Counted from the stretch's first letter, positions 17,596 to 27,948 are shown. The stretch is 64,000 nucleotides of DNA from Pseudorhizobium pelagicum (GCA_000722615.1 JOKI01000015.1:62001-126000), one strand, 5' to 3'. Notes: generated by a model from the sequence alone, not told the origin. Numbers and translations are program-made.

Positions 17596-18957
17596 GTGAA
17601 ACGCCTTTTTACCGCTAGTCTCGGTCTCGCAATTCTGGTGACCCAGGGCATCTCGACCACATCGGCGCAGGTGATCTTCGATCCCTATGCCGCAGACACC
17701 ATGCTTGTCTCCCCCGACGGCAGCATCCTCGACTTCGTGCCCGAAGAAGGCGAAGTGAGGATCGGCTATGACCGCGCCGGTCAGCGGGTCCTGATCGACC
17801 GCTACGGAGAGGTGGTTGCGACGGAAGTCCGTCGCGACGCGTATGGACAGCGTCGCGTGGATCAGTACCCGCCGGCCCCGGGCGGTTACCGTGACGAAGC
17901 GGGCTACCGTGACTATCGCGAATACCGGCCGGGAGAACCTGGCTCCGTCACCGGCTCGATTGCAAGCCCCGGCTCGATCACGCGGATGCCGCTCGAGGAG
18001 CAGGCCTACCCCGAGGCGCCCCAGCCGGACGGGGACTATGCCGCGATTGACCGGGAACAGCAGCCTGTCCAGCCGATGCAGCAGCAGGAGCCGATCATCA
18101 CGGTGACCAAGAAGCCGGAAGCCGAGATCGCGGCGCTCCAGGTCTTCCTCGACCGCGAGGGTATTTCCCCCGGCGTCATCGACGGCCATCTCGGCGAGAA
18201 CGTCAACAAGGCGATCGCCGCCTGGCAGCAGATGACGGGCGAGACGCTGGATCCCAACAACTCCGAGGACATCCTGCAGCGCCTGACCTATTCGGACGGC
18301 CTGCCGATCGTCGACTACACGATCACTGCGGCCGATGCCGCCGGTCCTTACGTGGCATCCATTCCCGAGGACTATGCGCACAAGGCGCAGCTGCCGGCCT
18401 TGTCCTATACCTCGACGAGCGAAAAGCTGGCCGAGCAGTTCCACATGGACGAGAACTACCTGAAGACGCTCAATCCCGGCGTCGACTTCTCCATCCCCGG
18501 CACGACGATCAAGGTAATCAACCCCGGCCAGCCCAAGAAGGGCGCGGTCGCGCGGATCGTGGCCGACAAGAGCAAGGAACAGGTCCTCGCCTATGGCGAA
18601 GACGGCGCCCTGATCGCGGCCTATCCGGCGACGATCGGATCGACCGACACACCCTCGCCGGTCGGCACCCATACGGTCCAGCGCATCGCGCTCGATCCGG
18701 GCTATACCTACAACCCGAAGATCAATTTCAAGCAGGGCGACAACGACAAGGTTCTCGAGATTCCGCCAGGCCCCAATGGTCCGGTCGGAACCGTCTGGAT
18801 CGCCCTGTCGAAGCCGAGCTACGGCATCCACGGCACGCCCGAGCCGTCGAAGATCGGCAAGACCAACAGCCACGGCTGCATCCGCCTGACCAACTGGGAT
18901 GCGACGGAACTGGCCAAGATGGTCAAACCCGGCGTGACCGTCGAATTCGTGGAATAA
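17596..18957 (+). CDS. L,D-transpeptidase (YkuD) with peptidoglycan-binding-like domain
   Basis: The protein has 453 residues from the GTG at 17596. A signal peptide (ending TTSAQ, residues about 1-25) is followed by a Pro/Gln/Tyr-rich spacer (about 60-175), a peptidoglycan-binding type 1 domain (IAALQVFLDREGISPG), a LysM-like stretch (LSYTSTSEKLAEQFHMDENYLKTLNPG) and the YkuD domain. The catalytic motif is SHGCIRLTN, with nucleophile Cys and the upstream HGTPEP His. These periplasmic enzymes form 3-3 crosslinks or anchor proteins to peptidoglycan, abundant in Rhizobiales. A TTG at 17545 would add 17 residues before the signal peptide, so I prefer the GTG. Confidence 0.9.
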   Translation: MKRLFTASLGLAILVTQGISTTSAQVIFDPYAADTMLVSPDGSILDFVPEEGEVRIGYDRAGQRVLIDRYGEVVATEVRRDAYGQRRVDQYPPAPGGYRDEAGYRDYREYRPGEPGSVTGSIASPGSITRMPLEEQAYPEAPQPDGDYAAIDREQQPVQPMQQQEPIITVTKKPEAEIAALQVFLDREGISPGVIDGHLGENVNKAIAAWQQMTGETLDPNNSEDILQRLTYSDGLPIVDYTITAADAAGPYVASIPEDYAHKAQLPALSYTSTSEKLAEQFHMDENYLKTLNPGVDFSIPGTTIKVINPGQPKKGAVARIVADKSKEQVLAYGEDGALIAAYPATIGSTDTPSPVGTHTVQRIALDPGYTYNPKINFKQGDNDKVLEIPPGPNGPVGTVWIALSKPSYGIHGTPEPSKIGKTNSHGCIRLTNWDATELAKMVKPGVTVEFVE

Positions 18958-18960
18958 AAA

Positions 18961-18983
18961 AAGGCGCCTCCGGGCGCCTTTTT
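18961..18983. terminator. Bidirectional hairpin terminator between L,D-transpeptidase and parA
   Basis: An 8-bp perfect stem, AAGGCGCC with GGCGCCTT, has a TCCG tetraloop. It is preceded by seven A residues and followed by T-rich sequence, so it serves both converging transcripts. Confidence 0.85.
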
Positions 18984-19004
18984 CTTGTGCGTTATCCTTC
19001 TGCT

Positions 19005-19721
19005 TCAGGCCGCGTGGCGACCGAAGGGGAAGACGCGCAGGCGCGGCGAGCGGATGACATGCGCCGGCATCAGGCGGATGACCTCCTGCGCGAAGGCCGC
19101 CGCATTCTCCTTTGCCTTGTCGACGTTGCTGACCTTCGCAATATCCAGCGTGTGCAGGGTACCGCCCACCTCGAAGATCTCCTTGAAGGCGTTGCGCTCG
19201 CCGATCGGCGTATTGAGGACGTTGACGCCACGGGCGGCAAGCAGGCCCTTGATGGCGAGCAGCGCCTTGGTGGTCACCATCGAGGAGACCCGGGTCAGCA
19301 CCACCGAATGAGCGATGTCGAGGTTGGCCTTGTCCCTCATCAGCGCCAGGAGATCGAGGATCTGGGCCGCGCCCTTGGCGTCCATCGCCGATCCCTGCAC
19401 GGGAATCATGACGTGATCCGAAAGACCGATCGCCGTGGTGACCAGGGCGTCCTTGGCGCCGGCGAGATCGACGATGAAGAAATCGACGCGCGACGCCAGA
19501 TCGCGCAGATGACACTGCAGCGATGCGACCGACGCTTCCGAGATGACCTCGAGATTGCGAATCGGACCGGAGATCTCCGCCCACTGCGTGATCCAGTGCT
19601 GCGGATCGCAGTCGATGATGGCGACCCGAAAGCCCCGGTGGGCCAATTCGGTCGCGAGCAGAAGGGCTGCGGTGGTTTTTCCGGCACCACCCTTGGCGTT
19701 GGCAAAGGAAATTACGGGCAT
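19005..19721 (-). CDS. ParA/MinD-family ATPase (orphan)
   Basis: The protein has 238 residues. It has the deviant Walker A motif of the family, KGGAGKTT at residues 10-17 with the signature lysine, FRVAIIDCDPQ (Walker A'), and FFIVDLAGAKD (Walker B). These ATPases form ATP-bound dimers on DNA or membrane and position cargo such as chromosomes, chemoreceptors or polar machinery. No parB, minE or cargo gene is adjacent, and the gene is not part of a repABC block, so it is an orphan ParA. GAGG lies upstream of the ATG. TTAA boxes in its upstream region match CtrA targets, so it may be cell-cycle regulated. Confidence 0.88.
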   Translation of the reverse strand: MPVISFANAKGGAGKTTAALLLATELAHRGFRVAIIDCDPQHWITQWAEISGPIRNLEVISEASVASLQCHLRDLASRVDFFIVDLAGAKDALVTTAIGLSDHVMIPVQGSAMDAKGAAQILDLLALMRDKANLDIAHSVVLTRVSSMVTTKALLAIKGLLAARGVNVLNTPIGERNAFKEIFEVGGTLHTLDIAKVSNVDKAKENAAAFAQEVIRLMPAHVIRSPRLRVFPFGRHAA

Positions 19722-19799
19722 TCTCGGTCCTCAGGAGGGATATGAGCCGCATCGCTCGAAGGGGCACCGCAGCGGCATGGTGCATTGCCCGCATCCTGC

Positions 19800-19824
19800 T
19801 TAATCATGGTTAATGGACGGTTAA
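19800..19824 (-). promoter_or_regulatory. CtrA-type boxes upstream of parA
   Basis: Read on the minus strand this contains TTAACC, a second TTAACCAT, and a third TTAA. The first two TTAA cores are 7 nt apart (19810-19813 and 19821-19824), an exact TTAA-N7-TTAA CtrA site. The second and third are 6 nt apart. The boxes are 80-105 bp upstream of the parA start codon and no other gene is closer. Confidence 0.6.
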
Positions 19825-19872
19825 TTCAGATGCCTGTCATATGACCGATGAGATATGAGAGCGCGACGAAAA

Positions 19873-19899
19873 AAGCCCCGGATCCAGGCTCCGGGGCTT
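19873..19899 (-). terminator. Terminator of the seven-gene minus-strand operon
   Basis: A perfect 10-bp stem, AAGCCCCGGA with TCCGGGGCTT, has a 7-nt loop. On the minus strand it is followed by a run of U from the A-run at 19869-19874. It lies 25 bp after the stop of the iron alcohol dehydrogenase gene. Confidence 0.85.
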
Positions 19900-19924
19900 G
19901 TCCGTCCTTTCCGCATCAATTGCC

Positions 19925-21066
19925 TTAGAAGCAGTCGAGGAAGAGCTGCCGGGTATTCTCCAGCGTCATCGGCACCGGGTTGCCGCCGCAGCTCGGATCC
20001 TCGATCGCCATGGCCGCAAGCTCGTCGATCCGATCCGGGGTGATTCCCATCGCCGTCAGCGTGTCCGGCACGCCGAGTTCGGAGCGCAGCGACAGGACAT
20101 AGTCGTAGAACCCGTCGAAGCCGCCCGCGATGCCGAGATAGGCGGCAGCGCGCGCCAGCTTGTCTTCGATGGCCGGCCGGTTGAAGCGCAGCACAGGCGG
20201 CATCACCACGGCGTTCGTCATGCCGTGGTGGGTGTTGTAGACGGCGCCGATCGGATGCGACAGCGCGTGGATCGCGCCGAGCCCCTTCTGGAAGGCGACG
20301 GCGCCCATGGCGGCAGCCGCCATCATGTTGGTGCGGGCCTCGATGTCGGTGCCGTCCTTGTGGGCGCGCGGCAGGAACTCCTTCACCAGCCGCATGCCCT
20401 CCAGTGCGATCCCCTGGCTCATCGGATGGAAGAAGGGCGAGCAATAGGCTTCCAGGCAATGGGCGAAGGCGTCCATGCCGGTACCGGCGGTGATCACCTT
20501 CGGCATTCCGACCGTCAGCTCCGGATCACAGATGACGACGCCCGGCAGGAACTTCGGGTGGAAGATGATCTTCTTCACATGCGTCTGGGAATTGGTGATG
20601 ACCGAAGCGCGCCCGACTTCCGAGCCGGTGCCGGCGGTGGTCGGCACGGCCACGATCGGCGCGATGGCGTCGGCGTTCGCCCGCGTCCACCAGTCGCCGA
20701 TGTCCTCGAAGTCCCAGACCGGACGGGTCTGTCCGGCCATGAAGGCGACCGCCTTGCCGAGGTCGAGGCCGGAGCCGCCGCCGAAGGCGACGACGCCGTC
20801 ATGCCCGCCTGCCTTGTAGGCCGTGACACCGGCCTCGAGGTTCTTCTCGTTCGGGTTCGGATCGACATCGGAGAAGATCGCCCGGCCCAGTCCCGCCTCT
20901 TCGAGCACGTCGAGCGCGTGGGCGGTGATCGCCATGGTCGCCAGTCCCCGGTCGGTGACAAGCAGCGGTTTCTTGATGCCGAGCGTCTTGCAGGCCTCCG
21001 CCAGTTCCTTGATGCGCCCGCGGCCGAGTTTGACGGCCGTCGGATAGCTCCAGTTCGCGACGATGT

Positions 21067-21070
<4 letters not shown>
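19925..21070 (-). CDS. Iron-containing alcohol dehydrogenase (group III)
   Basis: The protein has 381 residues. The N-terminal NAD-binding half contains GIKKPLLVTDRGL and the group III motif GGGSGLDLGKAVA. The C-terminal helical half carries metal ligands, with AIHALSHPIGAVYNTHHGMTNAV giving the conserved histidines and FAHCLEAYCSP the Asp/His context. These enzymes oxidise primary alcohols with NAD. It is the last gene of the operon, overlapping the preceding aldehyde dehydrogenase by 4 bp, and a strong terminator follows. In context it may oxidise a gamma-glutamylated amino alcohol to the aldehyde; this is inference. Confidence 0.92.
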
Positions 21071-22452
<1,382 letters not shown>

Positions 22453-22492
22453 GATCGCGCTTCCTGTCGTTTATGAACTTGTGGTTTGAGCA

Positions 22493-23863
22493 CTAGGCCC
22501 TTTCGAACCCGCGCGCCACTTCCCAGTCGGTGATGCGGCGATCGTATTCCTCCTGCTCCCATTGCGCCGCACGGGTGTAGTGATCGATGACATCGTCCCC
22601 GAAGGCCGCGCGCAGCATGGCCGAACCGTTCATCAGCACGGTCGCGCCCCGCAGCGTGTTGGGGATCTCGCGGATGTCCTTGCCGCCATAGGCGTCGCCG
22701 ACGAAGGCGGGCTCCAGCTCCGTCTTCTTCTCGATCCCGTCGATACCGGCCGCCAGCAGCGCCGCCATGGCGAGATAGGGGTTGAGGTCGGAGCCGCCGA
22801 CCCGGCATTCGATGCGGATGCCCTTCGTCTCCTCGCCGCAGAGGCGGTAGCCGGCGGTGCGGTTGTCCTTCGACCAGATCGCCTTGGTCGGCGCGAAGGT
22901 GCCCGCCATGAAACGCTTGTAGGAGTTGATATAGGGCGCCAGGAAATAGGTGATCTCGCCGGCATGGGCGAGCAGTCCGGCCACATAGTGCCGCATCGTC
23001 TCCGACATGCCGTATTCTGCATCCTTGTCGAAGAAGAGCGGCGTCTTGCCGTCAGCGCTCCAGAGCGACTGGTGGATGTGCGACGACGAGCCGGCCGCAG
23101 CGTAGTTCCACTTGGCCAGGAAGGTGATCGCCTTGCCCTTCGACCAGGCAATCTCCTTGCAGGCGTTCTTGATGACGACATGCCGGTCGGCCATGGTCAG
23201 GGCATCGGCGTAGCGGACGTTGATCTCCGCCTGCCCCGCCGACGCCTCGCCCTTGGAATTCTCCACCGGAATGCCGGCGCCCTGCAGGCCGTTGCGGATC
23301 GCCCGCATCACATCCTCGTCCTTGGTGGTCTGGAAGATGTGGTAGTCCTCGTTGTAGGTGCCGGCGAGCTTCAGGTTGCGGTAGCCGGAGGCCTGCGCCT
23401 GCTCATAGGTCTGGTCGAACAAGAAGAATTCCAGTTCGGTCGCCATGAAGGCCTTCATGCCCATGGCTTCGAGCCGCGCCACCTGCTTCTTGAGGATCGC
23501 GCGCGGCGAATGCGCCACCTCCTCGTGGGTGTGATGATCCAGCACGTCGCAGAGCACCATGGCCGTCCCCTCGAGCCACGGCACGCGGCGGAGCGTCGAA
23601 AGATCCGGCTTCATCGTATAGTCGCCGTAGCCCTTCTCCCAGCTCGTCGCCTTGTAGCCGGATATCGTCTCCATCTCCATGTCGGTCGCCAGCAGATAGT
23701 TGCAGCCGTGCGTCTCCTCGAAGGCGCTCTCGACGAAGAACTCGGCCTGGAAGCGCTTGCCCATCAGCCGGCCCTGCATGTCGACGAGGCAGGCCAGGAC
23801 GGTATCGATCCGGCCGGCGTCGACATCGGCCTTGAGTGCATCGAAGGTATAGGTGGGGGACAT
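22493..23863 (-). CDS. Glutamine-synthetase-family ligase, probable gamma-glutamylamide synthetase (PuuA/IpuC type)
   Basis: The protein has 456 residues. GS signatures include FMATELEFFLFDQT (Glu metal ligands), GQAEINVRYADALTMADR, the ATP/His motif AGSSSHIHQSLW, YINSYKRFMAGTFAPT, and NRTAGYRLCGEETKGIRIECRVGGSDLNPYLAMAALLAAG. The tyrosine adenylylation motif NLYDLP of the main GlnA is missing (GGKDIREIPNTL stands there), which fits catabolic family members that join glutamate to amines. It is embedded with TRAP transporter, ALDH and ADH genes rather than glnB/glnA partners, so a degradative role is more likely than ammonia assimilation. Confidence 0.85.
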   Translation of the reverse strand: MSPTYTFDALKADVDAGRIDTVLACLVDMQGRLMGKRFQAEFFVESAFEETHGCNYLLATDMEMETISGYKATSWEKGYGDYTMKPDLSTLRRVPWLEGTAMVLCDVLDHHTHEEVAHSPRAILKKQVARLEAMGMKAFMATELEFFLFDQTYEQAQASGYRNLKLAGTYNEDYHIFQTTKDEDVMRAIRNGLQGAGIPVENSKGEASAGQAEINVRYADALTMADRHVVIKNACKEIAWSKGKAITFLAKWNYAAAGSSSHIHQSLWSADGKTPLFFDKDAEYGMSETMRHYVAGLLAHAGEITYFLAPYINSYKRFMAGTFAPTKAIWSKDNRTAGYRLCGEETKGIRIECRVGGSDLNPYLAMAALLAAGIDGIEKKTELEPAFVGDAYGGKDIREIPNTLRGATVLMNGSAMLRAAFGDDVIDHYTRAAQWEQEEYDRRITDWEVARGFERA

Positions 23864-23897
23864 GGATGGGTTCCGTCAGGCGAGCGTGTTGAAGGGT

Positions 23898-23924
23898 GGC
23901 AGATCCGGAGGCTCCGGATCTGCC
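23898..23924 (-). other. Intercistronic stem-loop after the TRAP binding-protein gene
   Basis: A perfect 12-bp stem, GGCAGATCCGGA with TCCGGATCTGCC, closes a 3-nt loop between the dctP-type gene (stop at 23939) and the GS-like gene (start 23863). There is no U-run on the minus strand, so it more likely protects the upstream mRNA from 3' decay or causes partial termination than acts as a full terminator. Confidence 0.7.
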
Positions 23925-23938
23925 GTTGGGTTGTGCGA

Positions 23939-24985
23939 TCAGGTGTAGCGGTACGGCGGACCCGCCTTCTCCATCGTGTCGCGATACTTCTTCAGAATAT
24001 CGACCACCTTGGCGCAGCGCGGGCTGATCTGGGCGGTCTCGTCCCAGAACTTCAGCGCTTCCGCCTCGACCGTCTTCCACTCCGCCTCGGGAATCGTCGT
24101 CAGTTCCAGCTTCGTGCCCTCGACGCGCAGCTTCGCCTCGCCGCCCCAGTACCAATGCTGGCGGTAGTAGTGCGACGAGTCCATCGTCAGCATGAAGAGC
24201 TCCTTCAGATTGTCCGGCACCTCCGCCCAGCGATCGGCATTGGCGAAGAAGGAGCCGCACCAGGCGCCCGAGATGTTGTTGGTGAGGAAGTACTTCGTCA
24301 CGTCCGCCCAGCCGACGGTATAGTCCTCGGTGATCCCCGACCAGGCGATCCCGTCGATCTCGCCCGTCTGCATCGCCACCTGCACGTCCTCCCACGGCAG
24401 GGTCACCGGCACGACGCCGAAGCGCGACAGGAACTGGCCGGCGGTCGGGAAGGTGAAGATCCGCAGCCCCTTCAGGTCCTCCAGGCTGTTGAGCGGCTTG
24501 TTGGTGGCGAAGTTGCAGGGGTCCCAGGAACCCGCAGACAGCCACTTCACGCCGACCTCGTCATAGGCCTCCCGCCAGATCTCGTTCAGCCCATACTGGT
24601 GGAACAGGGTGGGCACGTCGAGGCTGTAGCGCGAGGCGAACGGGAAATAGCCGCCGAAGACCTTGATATCGACCGGCGAGTTCATCGAGTCGTCGTCCGA
24701 CTGCACGGCATCGATCGTTCCGGCCTGCATGGCGCGGAAGAGTTCGCCCGTCGGCACCAGCTGGTCGGCGGTATAGAGTTCGATTTCCATCTGGCCGTCG
24801 GCGATCTTGTTGAAGGAGTCGATCGCCGGCTTGATGACGTGCTCGGCAAGCGCCGGGCCCGCATAGGTCTGCAACCGCCAGCGGATCGGCGCCTGCGCTC
24901 TCACGTGCGGAGCCGCCAGCATGGCGGGTCCTGCGGCAGCAGCCGTCATGCCGGCTTTCTTCAGAAATTCGCGTCTGTTCGTCAT
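23939..24985 (-). CDS. TRAP transporter solute-binding protein, DctP type
   Basis: The protein has 348 residues. It has a twin-arginine-like signal (NRREFLKKAGMTAAAAGPAMLAAP) and then the DctP fold: IRWRLQTYAGPALAEHVIKPAIDSFNKIADGQMEIELYTADQLVPTGELFRAMQAGTIDA, and further FTFPTAGQFLSRFGVVPVTLPWEDVQVAMQTGEIDGI. TRAP binding proteins capture organic acids or amine-containing compounds in the periplasm. Dct-type permeases lie directly upstream in the operon. The ligand cannot be told from sequence, but the gene set suggests an amine, amino alcohol or a related compound. Confidence 0.92.
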   Translation of the reverse strand: MTNRREFLKKAGMTAAAAGPAMLAAPHVRAQAPIRWRLQTYAGPALAEHVIKPAIDSFNKIADGQMEIELYTADQLVPTGELFRAMQAGTIDAVQSDDDSMNSPVDIKVFGGYFPFASRYSLDVPTLFHQYGLNEIWREAYDEVGVKWLSAGSWDPCNFATNKPLNSLEDLKGLRIFTFPTAGQFLSRFGVVPVTLPWEDVQVAMQTGEIDGIAWSGITEDYTVGWADVTKYFLTNNISGAWCGSFFANADRWAEVPDNLKELFMLTMDSSHYYRQHWYWGGEAKLRVEGTKLELTTIPEAEWKTVEAEALKFWDETAQISPRCAKVVDILKKYRDTMEKAGPPYRYT

Positions 24986-25087
24986 GTCTGTTCCCTCTGT
25001 TGTTGATTGACACAGTCACGCCGCGCCGGCTCATCCGGCACGAGGAATGGCCCCTTTCCCGGGGCTCTTGCTCTTGGTGTTGCAAGG

Positions 25088-26413
25088 CTAGCCGCGCACA
25101 TTGACGGTCTCCGGCAGCCAGAGTGCGATCTGCGGAAACATCATGATGATCGCTAGCCCGACCATCATGATGATCACGAACGGCCAAACCGACCTGTAGA
25201 TGTCGCCGAGCGAGATCTCCGGCGGCGCCATCGCCCGCATCAGGAAGAGATTGTAGCCGAAGGGTGGCGTCATATATGAGATCTGGCAGGTGATCGTGTA
25301 GAGCACGCCGTACCAGACGAGGTCGAAGCCGAGCTTGCCGACGAGCGGGATGTAGAGCGGCGCAACGATCACCAGCATGGCCGTGTCATCCAGGAACATG
25401 CCCATCAGGATGAATGACAGCTGCATCATGATCAGGATCGTCCAGGGCGACAGACCCCAGTCGTTGACCAGCAGGCCCTCGATCGCCCGGACGGCACCCA
25501 GCCCGTCGAAGACGGCACCGAAGCAGAGGGCGGCGAGGATGATCCACATGAACATGCAGGAGATGCCGAGCGTCTGCTCGATCGTCCGGGTCAGCACACC
25601 GTTGCCGAGACGCCCCTTGAGCGCGGCCACCACCAGCGCCGAGAGGGCGCCGACGGCCGAGCTCTCCACCAGGCTCGTGTAGCCCATCAGGAACAGGCCC
25701 ATCATCAGGAAGAAGATCAGGAACGGCAGGATCCCGGCCCGCAGCAGCAGGAGTTTGTCGCGCAGCGGGATGTCCCGTTCCTCCTTCGGGAGGACAGGCC
25801 CCAGCGCCGGATTGAAGTGGCAGCGCACGAGGACGTAGATGATGAAGAGCGCTGCGAGCAGCAGACCCGGCAGCGCACCGGCGAGCCAGAGCTGACCAAC
25901 CGGCTGGCGAGCGATCATGCCGTAGAGGACCAGCACCACGCTCGGCGGCACCAGGATCCCGAGCGAGCTCCCCGCCTGGATCACACCGGTGACCATCGTC
26001 TTGTCGTAGCCGCGCTTCAGCAGTTCCGGCAGTGCGATGGTGGCGCCGATCGCCATGCCGGCGACCGAGAGGCCGTTCATCGCCGAGATCACCACCATCA
26101 GCCCGATCGTGCCGACGGCAAGACCGCCGCGCAGTCCGCCCATCCAGACGTGGAAGGCTTTGTAGAGGTCCTCGGCAATGCCGGATTCCGAGAGCAGATA
26201 GCCCATGAAGATGAACAGCGGCAGCGTCAGCAGCGGATACCACTTCATCAGCTTCATGGCCGCCGAGAACCCGAGCTCGAAGCCGCCGTTGCCCCACAGG
26301 ATGGCGGCCGCGACGACGCCGACGAACCCGATGACGGCAAAGACGCGCTGCCCCGTCAGCATGCTGAGCAGCATCGACGAGAACATGAAGAGGATGATCA
26401 TTTCCGCGCTCAT
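25088..26413 (-). CDS. TRAP transporter large permease (DctM)
   Basis: The protein has 441 residues and about twelve membrane helices, the right size for DctM. Recognisable family parts are LPLFIFMGYLLSESGIAEDLYKAFHVWMGGLRGGLAVGTIG, GLSVAGMAIGATIALPELLKRGYDKTMVTGVIQAGSSLGILVPPSVVLVLYG, and GMFLDDTAMLVIVAPLYIPLVGKLGFD. It uses a sodium or proton gradient to move the substrate delivered by the DctP protein. Its start overlaps the stop of the small permease (4 bp), and the binding protein follows 102 bp downstream, with G/C hairpins in the gap. Confidence 0.93.
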   Translation of the reverse strand: MSAEMIILFMFSSMLLSMLTGQRVFAVIGFVGVVAAAILWGNGGFELGFSAAMKLMKWYPLLTLPLFIFMGYLLSESGIAEDLYKAFHVWMGGLRGGLAVGTIGLMVVISAMNGLSVAGMAIGATIALPELLKRGYDKTMVTGVIQAGSSLGILVPPSVVLVLYGMIARQPVGQLWLAGALPGLLLAALFIIYVLVRCHFNPALGPVLPKEERDIPLRDKLLLLRAGILPFLIFFLMMGLFLMGYTSLVESSAVGALSALVVAALKGRLGNGVLTRTIEQTLGISCMFMWIILAALCFGAVFDGLGAVRAIEGLLVNDWGLSPWTILIMMQLSFILMGMFLDDTAMLVIVAPLYIPLVGKLGFDLVWYGVLYTITCQISYMTPPFGYNLFLMRAMAPPEISLGDIYRSVWPFVIIMMVGLAIIMMFPQIALWLPETVNVRG

Positions 26414-26940
26414 GCGAGCGACCTCCCCAGCGCCGTCGCGATATCCTTGATGAAGATCGACGTCGCCTGCAGCAGTGTCAGGAAGATGCCGATCACCATG
26501 ATGATCTTGATCGGCGCCATGTAGGGCGACCAGGAGGAGTAGCTGGTCTCGGTATATTGCAGCGCGTAGGTCGTGCTGGAGATGCCGCCGTAGAGCAGGA
26601 AGAACAGGTAGGTGAACAGCATGAAGATGGTGATCGCGTCGACGACGGCCTTGGTCTTCGGCGACCAGCGGCCATAGGCGAGATCCATGCGCACATGGGA
26701 ATCCATCTGCAGCGAATAGGCGCCGCCGAGGAGGTAGTAGGCCGACATCACGAACTGCGCCATCTCCAGCGTCCAGAGCGACGGCAGGAAGAAGGTCTTC
26801 GAGATCGACGACCAGAGCAAAATGCCCATCATCACGAAGATCAGGTACATGGTCACGCGCCCGACGCCCCGGTTGAAGCGGTCGACGGTGCGGACATAGG
26901 TTTTCAGCGCCTCAGGCATCGGCCCGACCCGGCGCGGCAC
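26410..26940 (-). CDS. TRAP transporter small permease (DctQ)
   Basis: The protein has 176 residues with four membrane helices, the standard DctQ layout (FNRGVGRVTMYLIFVMMGILLWSSISKTFF, AQFVMSAYYLLGGAYSLQMDSHVRMDL). The SHVRMDL motif after the second helix is characteristic. It forms the membrane part with DctM. The annotated start is a GTG at 26940; an ATG at 26919 is also possible, and neither has a good ribosome site. It lies 46 bp downstream of the N-formylglutamate-amidohydrolase-like gene. Confidence 0.88.
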   Translation of the reverse strand: MPRRVGPMPEALKTYVRTVDRFNRGVGRVTMYLIFVMMGILLWSSISKTFFLPSLWTLEMAQFVMSAYYLLGGAYSLQMDSHVRMDLAYGRWSPKTKAVVDAITIFMLFTYLFFLLYGGISSTTYALQYTETSYSSWSPYMAPIKIIMVIGIFLTLLQATSIFIKDIATALGRSLA

Positions 26941-26986
26941 TCACATTCGCAGGCATCCCTTCATTCTCCCAGTCCGTTCCACCTCG

Positions 26987-27784
26987 TTACGCCCCGCCAT
27001 TATTGTTCTGATTGGTCAGGGCTTCGATGCCTTGTCTCAGCAGGCCGCTGAGGAAGTCTGCCGCCCGGCCCTGCCCCGCCTCGTCGGCGATCAGGTCATT
27101 GCGGATCTCGATCATCACGTTCAGCATGCCCGCCGGCATGGCGTGCAGCTCCAACGTATGGGTAACGCCATCGGCCGGTCCATAGGGTTCGTTGCGCGCC
27201 ACCCGGTAGAGCGTGCCGCCGGCGGCAATCTCCAGCATGGCATCGGCGAGCCGGTGATCCCGTTCATGGAGAATGCCGATTTCGACCTGTCTCTGCTGTC
27301 CGAAATAGACGGGCGTGAAACTGTGCACCGTCACCAGCACCGTTGGCCGGCCCTGAGCCCTGCGTGTCTCGATATCCTGGCGGATGCGCCCCTGGAACGG
27401 CAGGTAGAGGGACGAGGTCCGCAACGAGCGCTCCTCCTCCGTCAGGTTCTCGTTGCCGGGAATGCGGAAGATCTCGCTGACATCGCGCATCGCAGCCGGC
27501 GAATCCGGCGGACGGTTGCAGTCGTAGATCAGCCGGGAGAAGCGCTGGTAGATCAGCGTGGCGTCGAGCTGCCGCGACATCCGCTGCGCCACCGCAAGCG
27601 CGCCGGGGTCCCAGGCGATATGGGATGCGAGAGCATCGCCGGAGAGGCCGAGCGTGCCGTAGCGCTGCGGCAGCCGCCGCGAGGCATGTTCGCAGACGAG
27701 CAGGACCTCGCCCTTCCCGTCCGGGTTTTCGACAGCCACAGGATCGCCGTCGGCCTCAGTGAAGAATGTTGTCTCAGCCAGCAT
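26987..27784 (-). CDS. N-formylglutamate amidohydrolase family protein (HutG/FGase fold)
   Basis: The protein has 265 residues. FGase family motifs are VCEHASRRLPQRYGTLGL (zinc ligands), HIAWDPGALAVAQRM, SRLIYDCNRPPDS, and TVHSFTPVYFGQQRQVEIGILHE with the His/Glu. It is the first gene of the minus-strand operon, followed by the TRAP transporter. HutG itself belongs to histidine degradation, but no hut genes are nearby. In this setting a hydrolase for a gamma-glutamyl amide intermediate is a reasonable guess. No clear ribosome site is visible before the ATG at 27784. Confidence 0.85.
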   Translation of the reverse strand: MLAETTFFTEADGDPVAVENPDGKGEVLLVCEHASRRLPQRYGTLGLSGDALASHIAWDPGALAVAQRMSRQLDATLIYQRFSRLIYDCNRPPDSPAAMRDVSEIFRIPGNENLTEEERSLRTSSLYLPFQGRIRQDIETRRAQGRPTVLVTVHSFTPVYFGQQRQVEIGILHERDHRLADAMLEIAAGGTLYRVARNEPYGPADGVTHTLELHAMPAGMLNVMIEIRNDLIADEAGQGRAADFLSGLLRQGIEALTNQNNNGGA

Positions 27785-27948
27785 TCGAAGATGTCATCAC
27801 TCGGGGAAAGACTTAGAAGAGAATTCTTCATCTTCGACGACCCGTCAATGCAGTTCTGAAAATTTCTCTTCATTGCTTCCATTGACTCCGAAACCGAAAG
27901 AACTTTTAAATCTTCATCAACCGGCGAAGACCGGAGGGAACAGCTTCA
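27785..27948. promoter_or_regulatory. Divergent control region with three phased TCTTCAT repeats
   Basis: This 164-bp AT-richer region separates the FGase-TRAP operon from the RpiR gene. TCTTCAT occurs at 27825-27831, 27867-27873 and 27911-27917, spaced by 42 and 44 bp, about four helical turns. The first repeat overlaps the 8-bp palindrome AGAATTCT. This could be an RpiR binding region controlling both directions, or chance in AT-rich DNA. Confidence 0.4.

Noticed and set aside
22562..25006. Long plus-strand open frame across the GS-like and dctP genes
   Set aside because: It is antisense to two clear genes, carries no known motif and is Arg/Gly/His-rich as expected of shadow frames.
26987..27784. 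Histidine utilisation (hut) locus
   Set aside because: Although the FGase-like gene resembles hutG, there is no hutH, hutU, hutI or hutF nearby.
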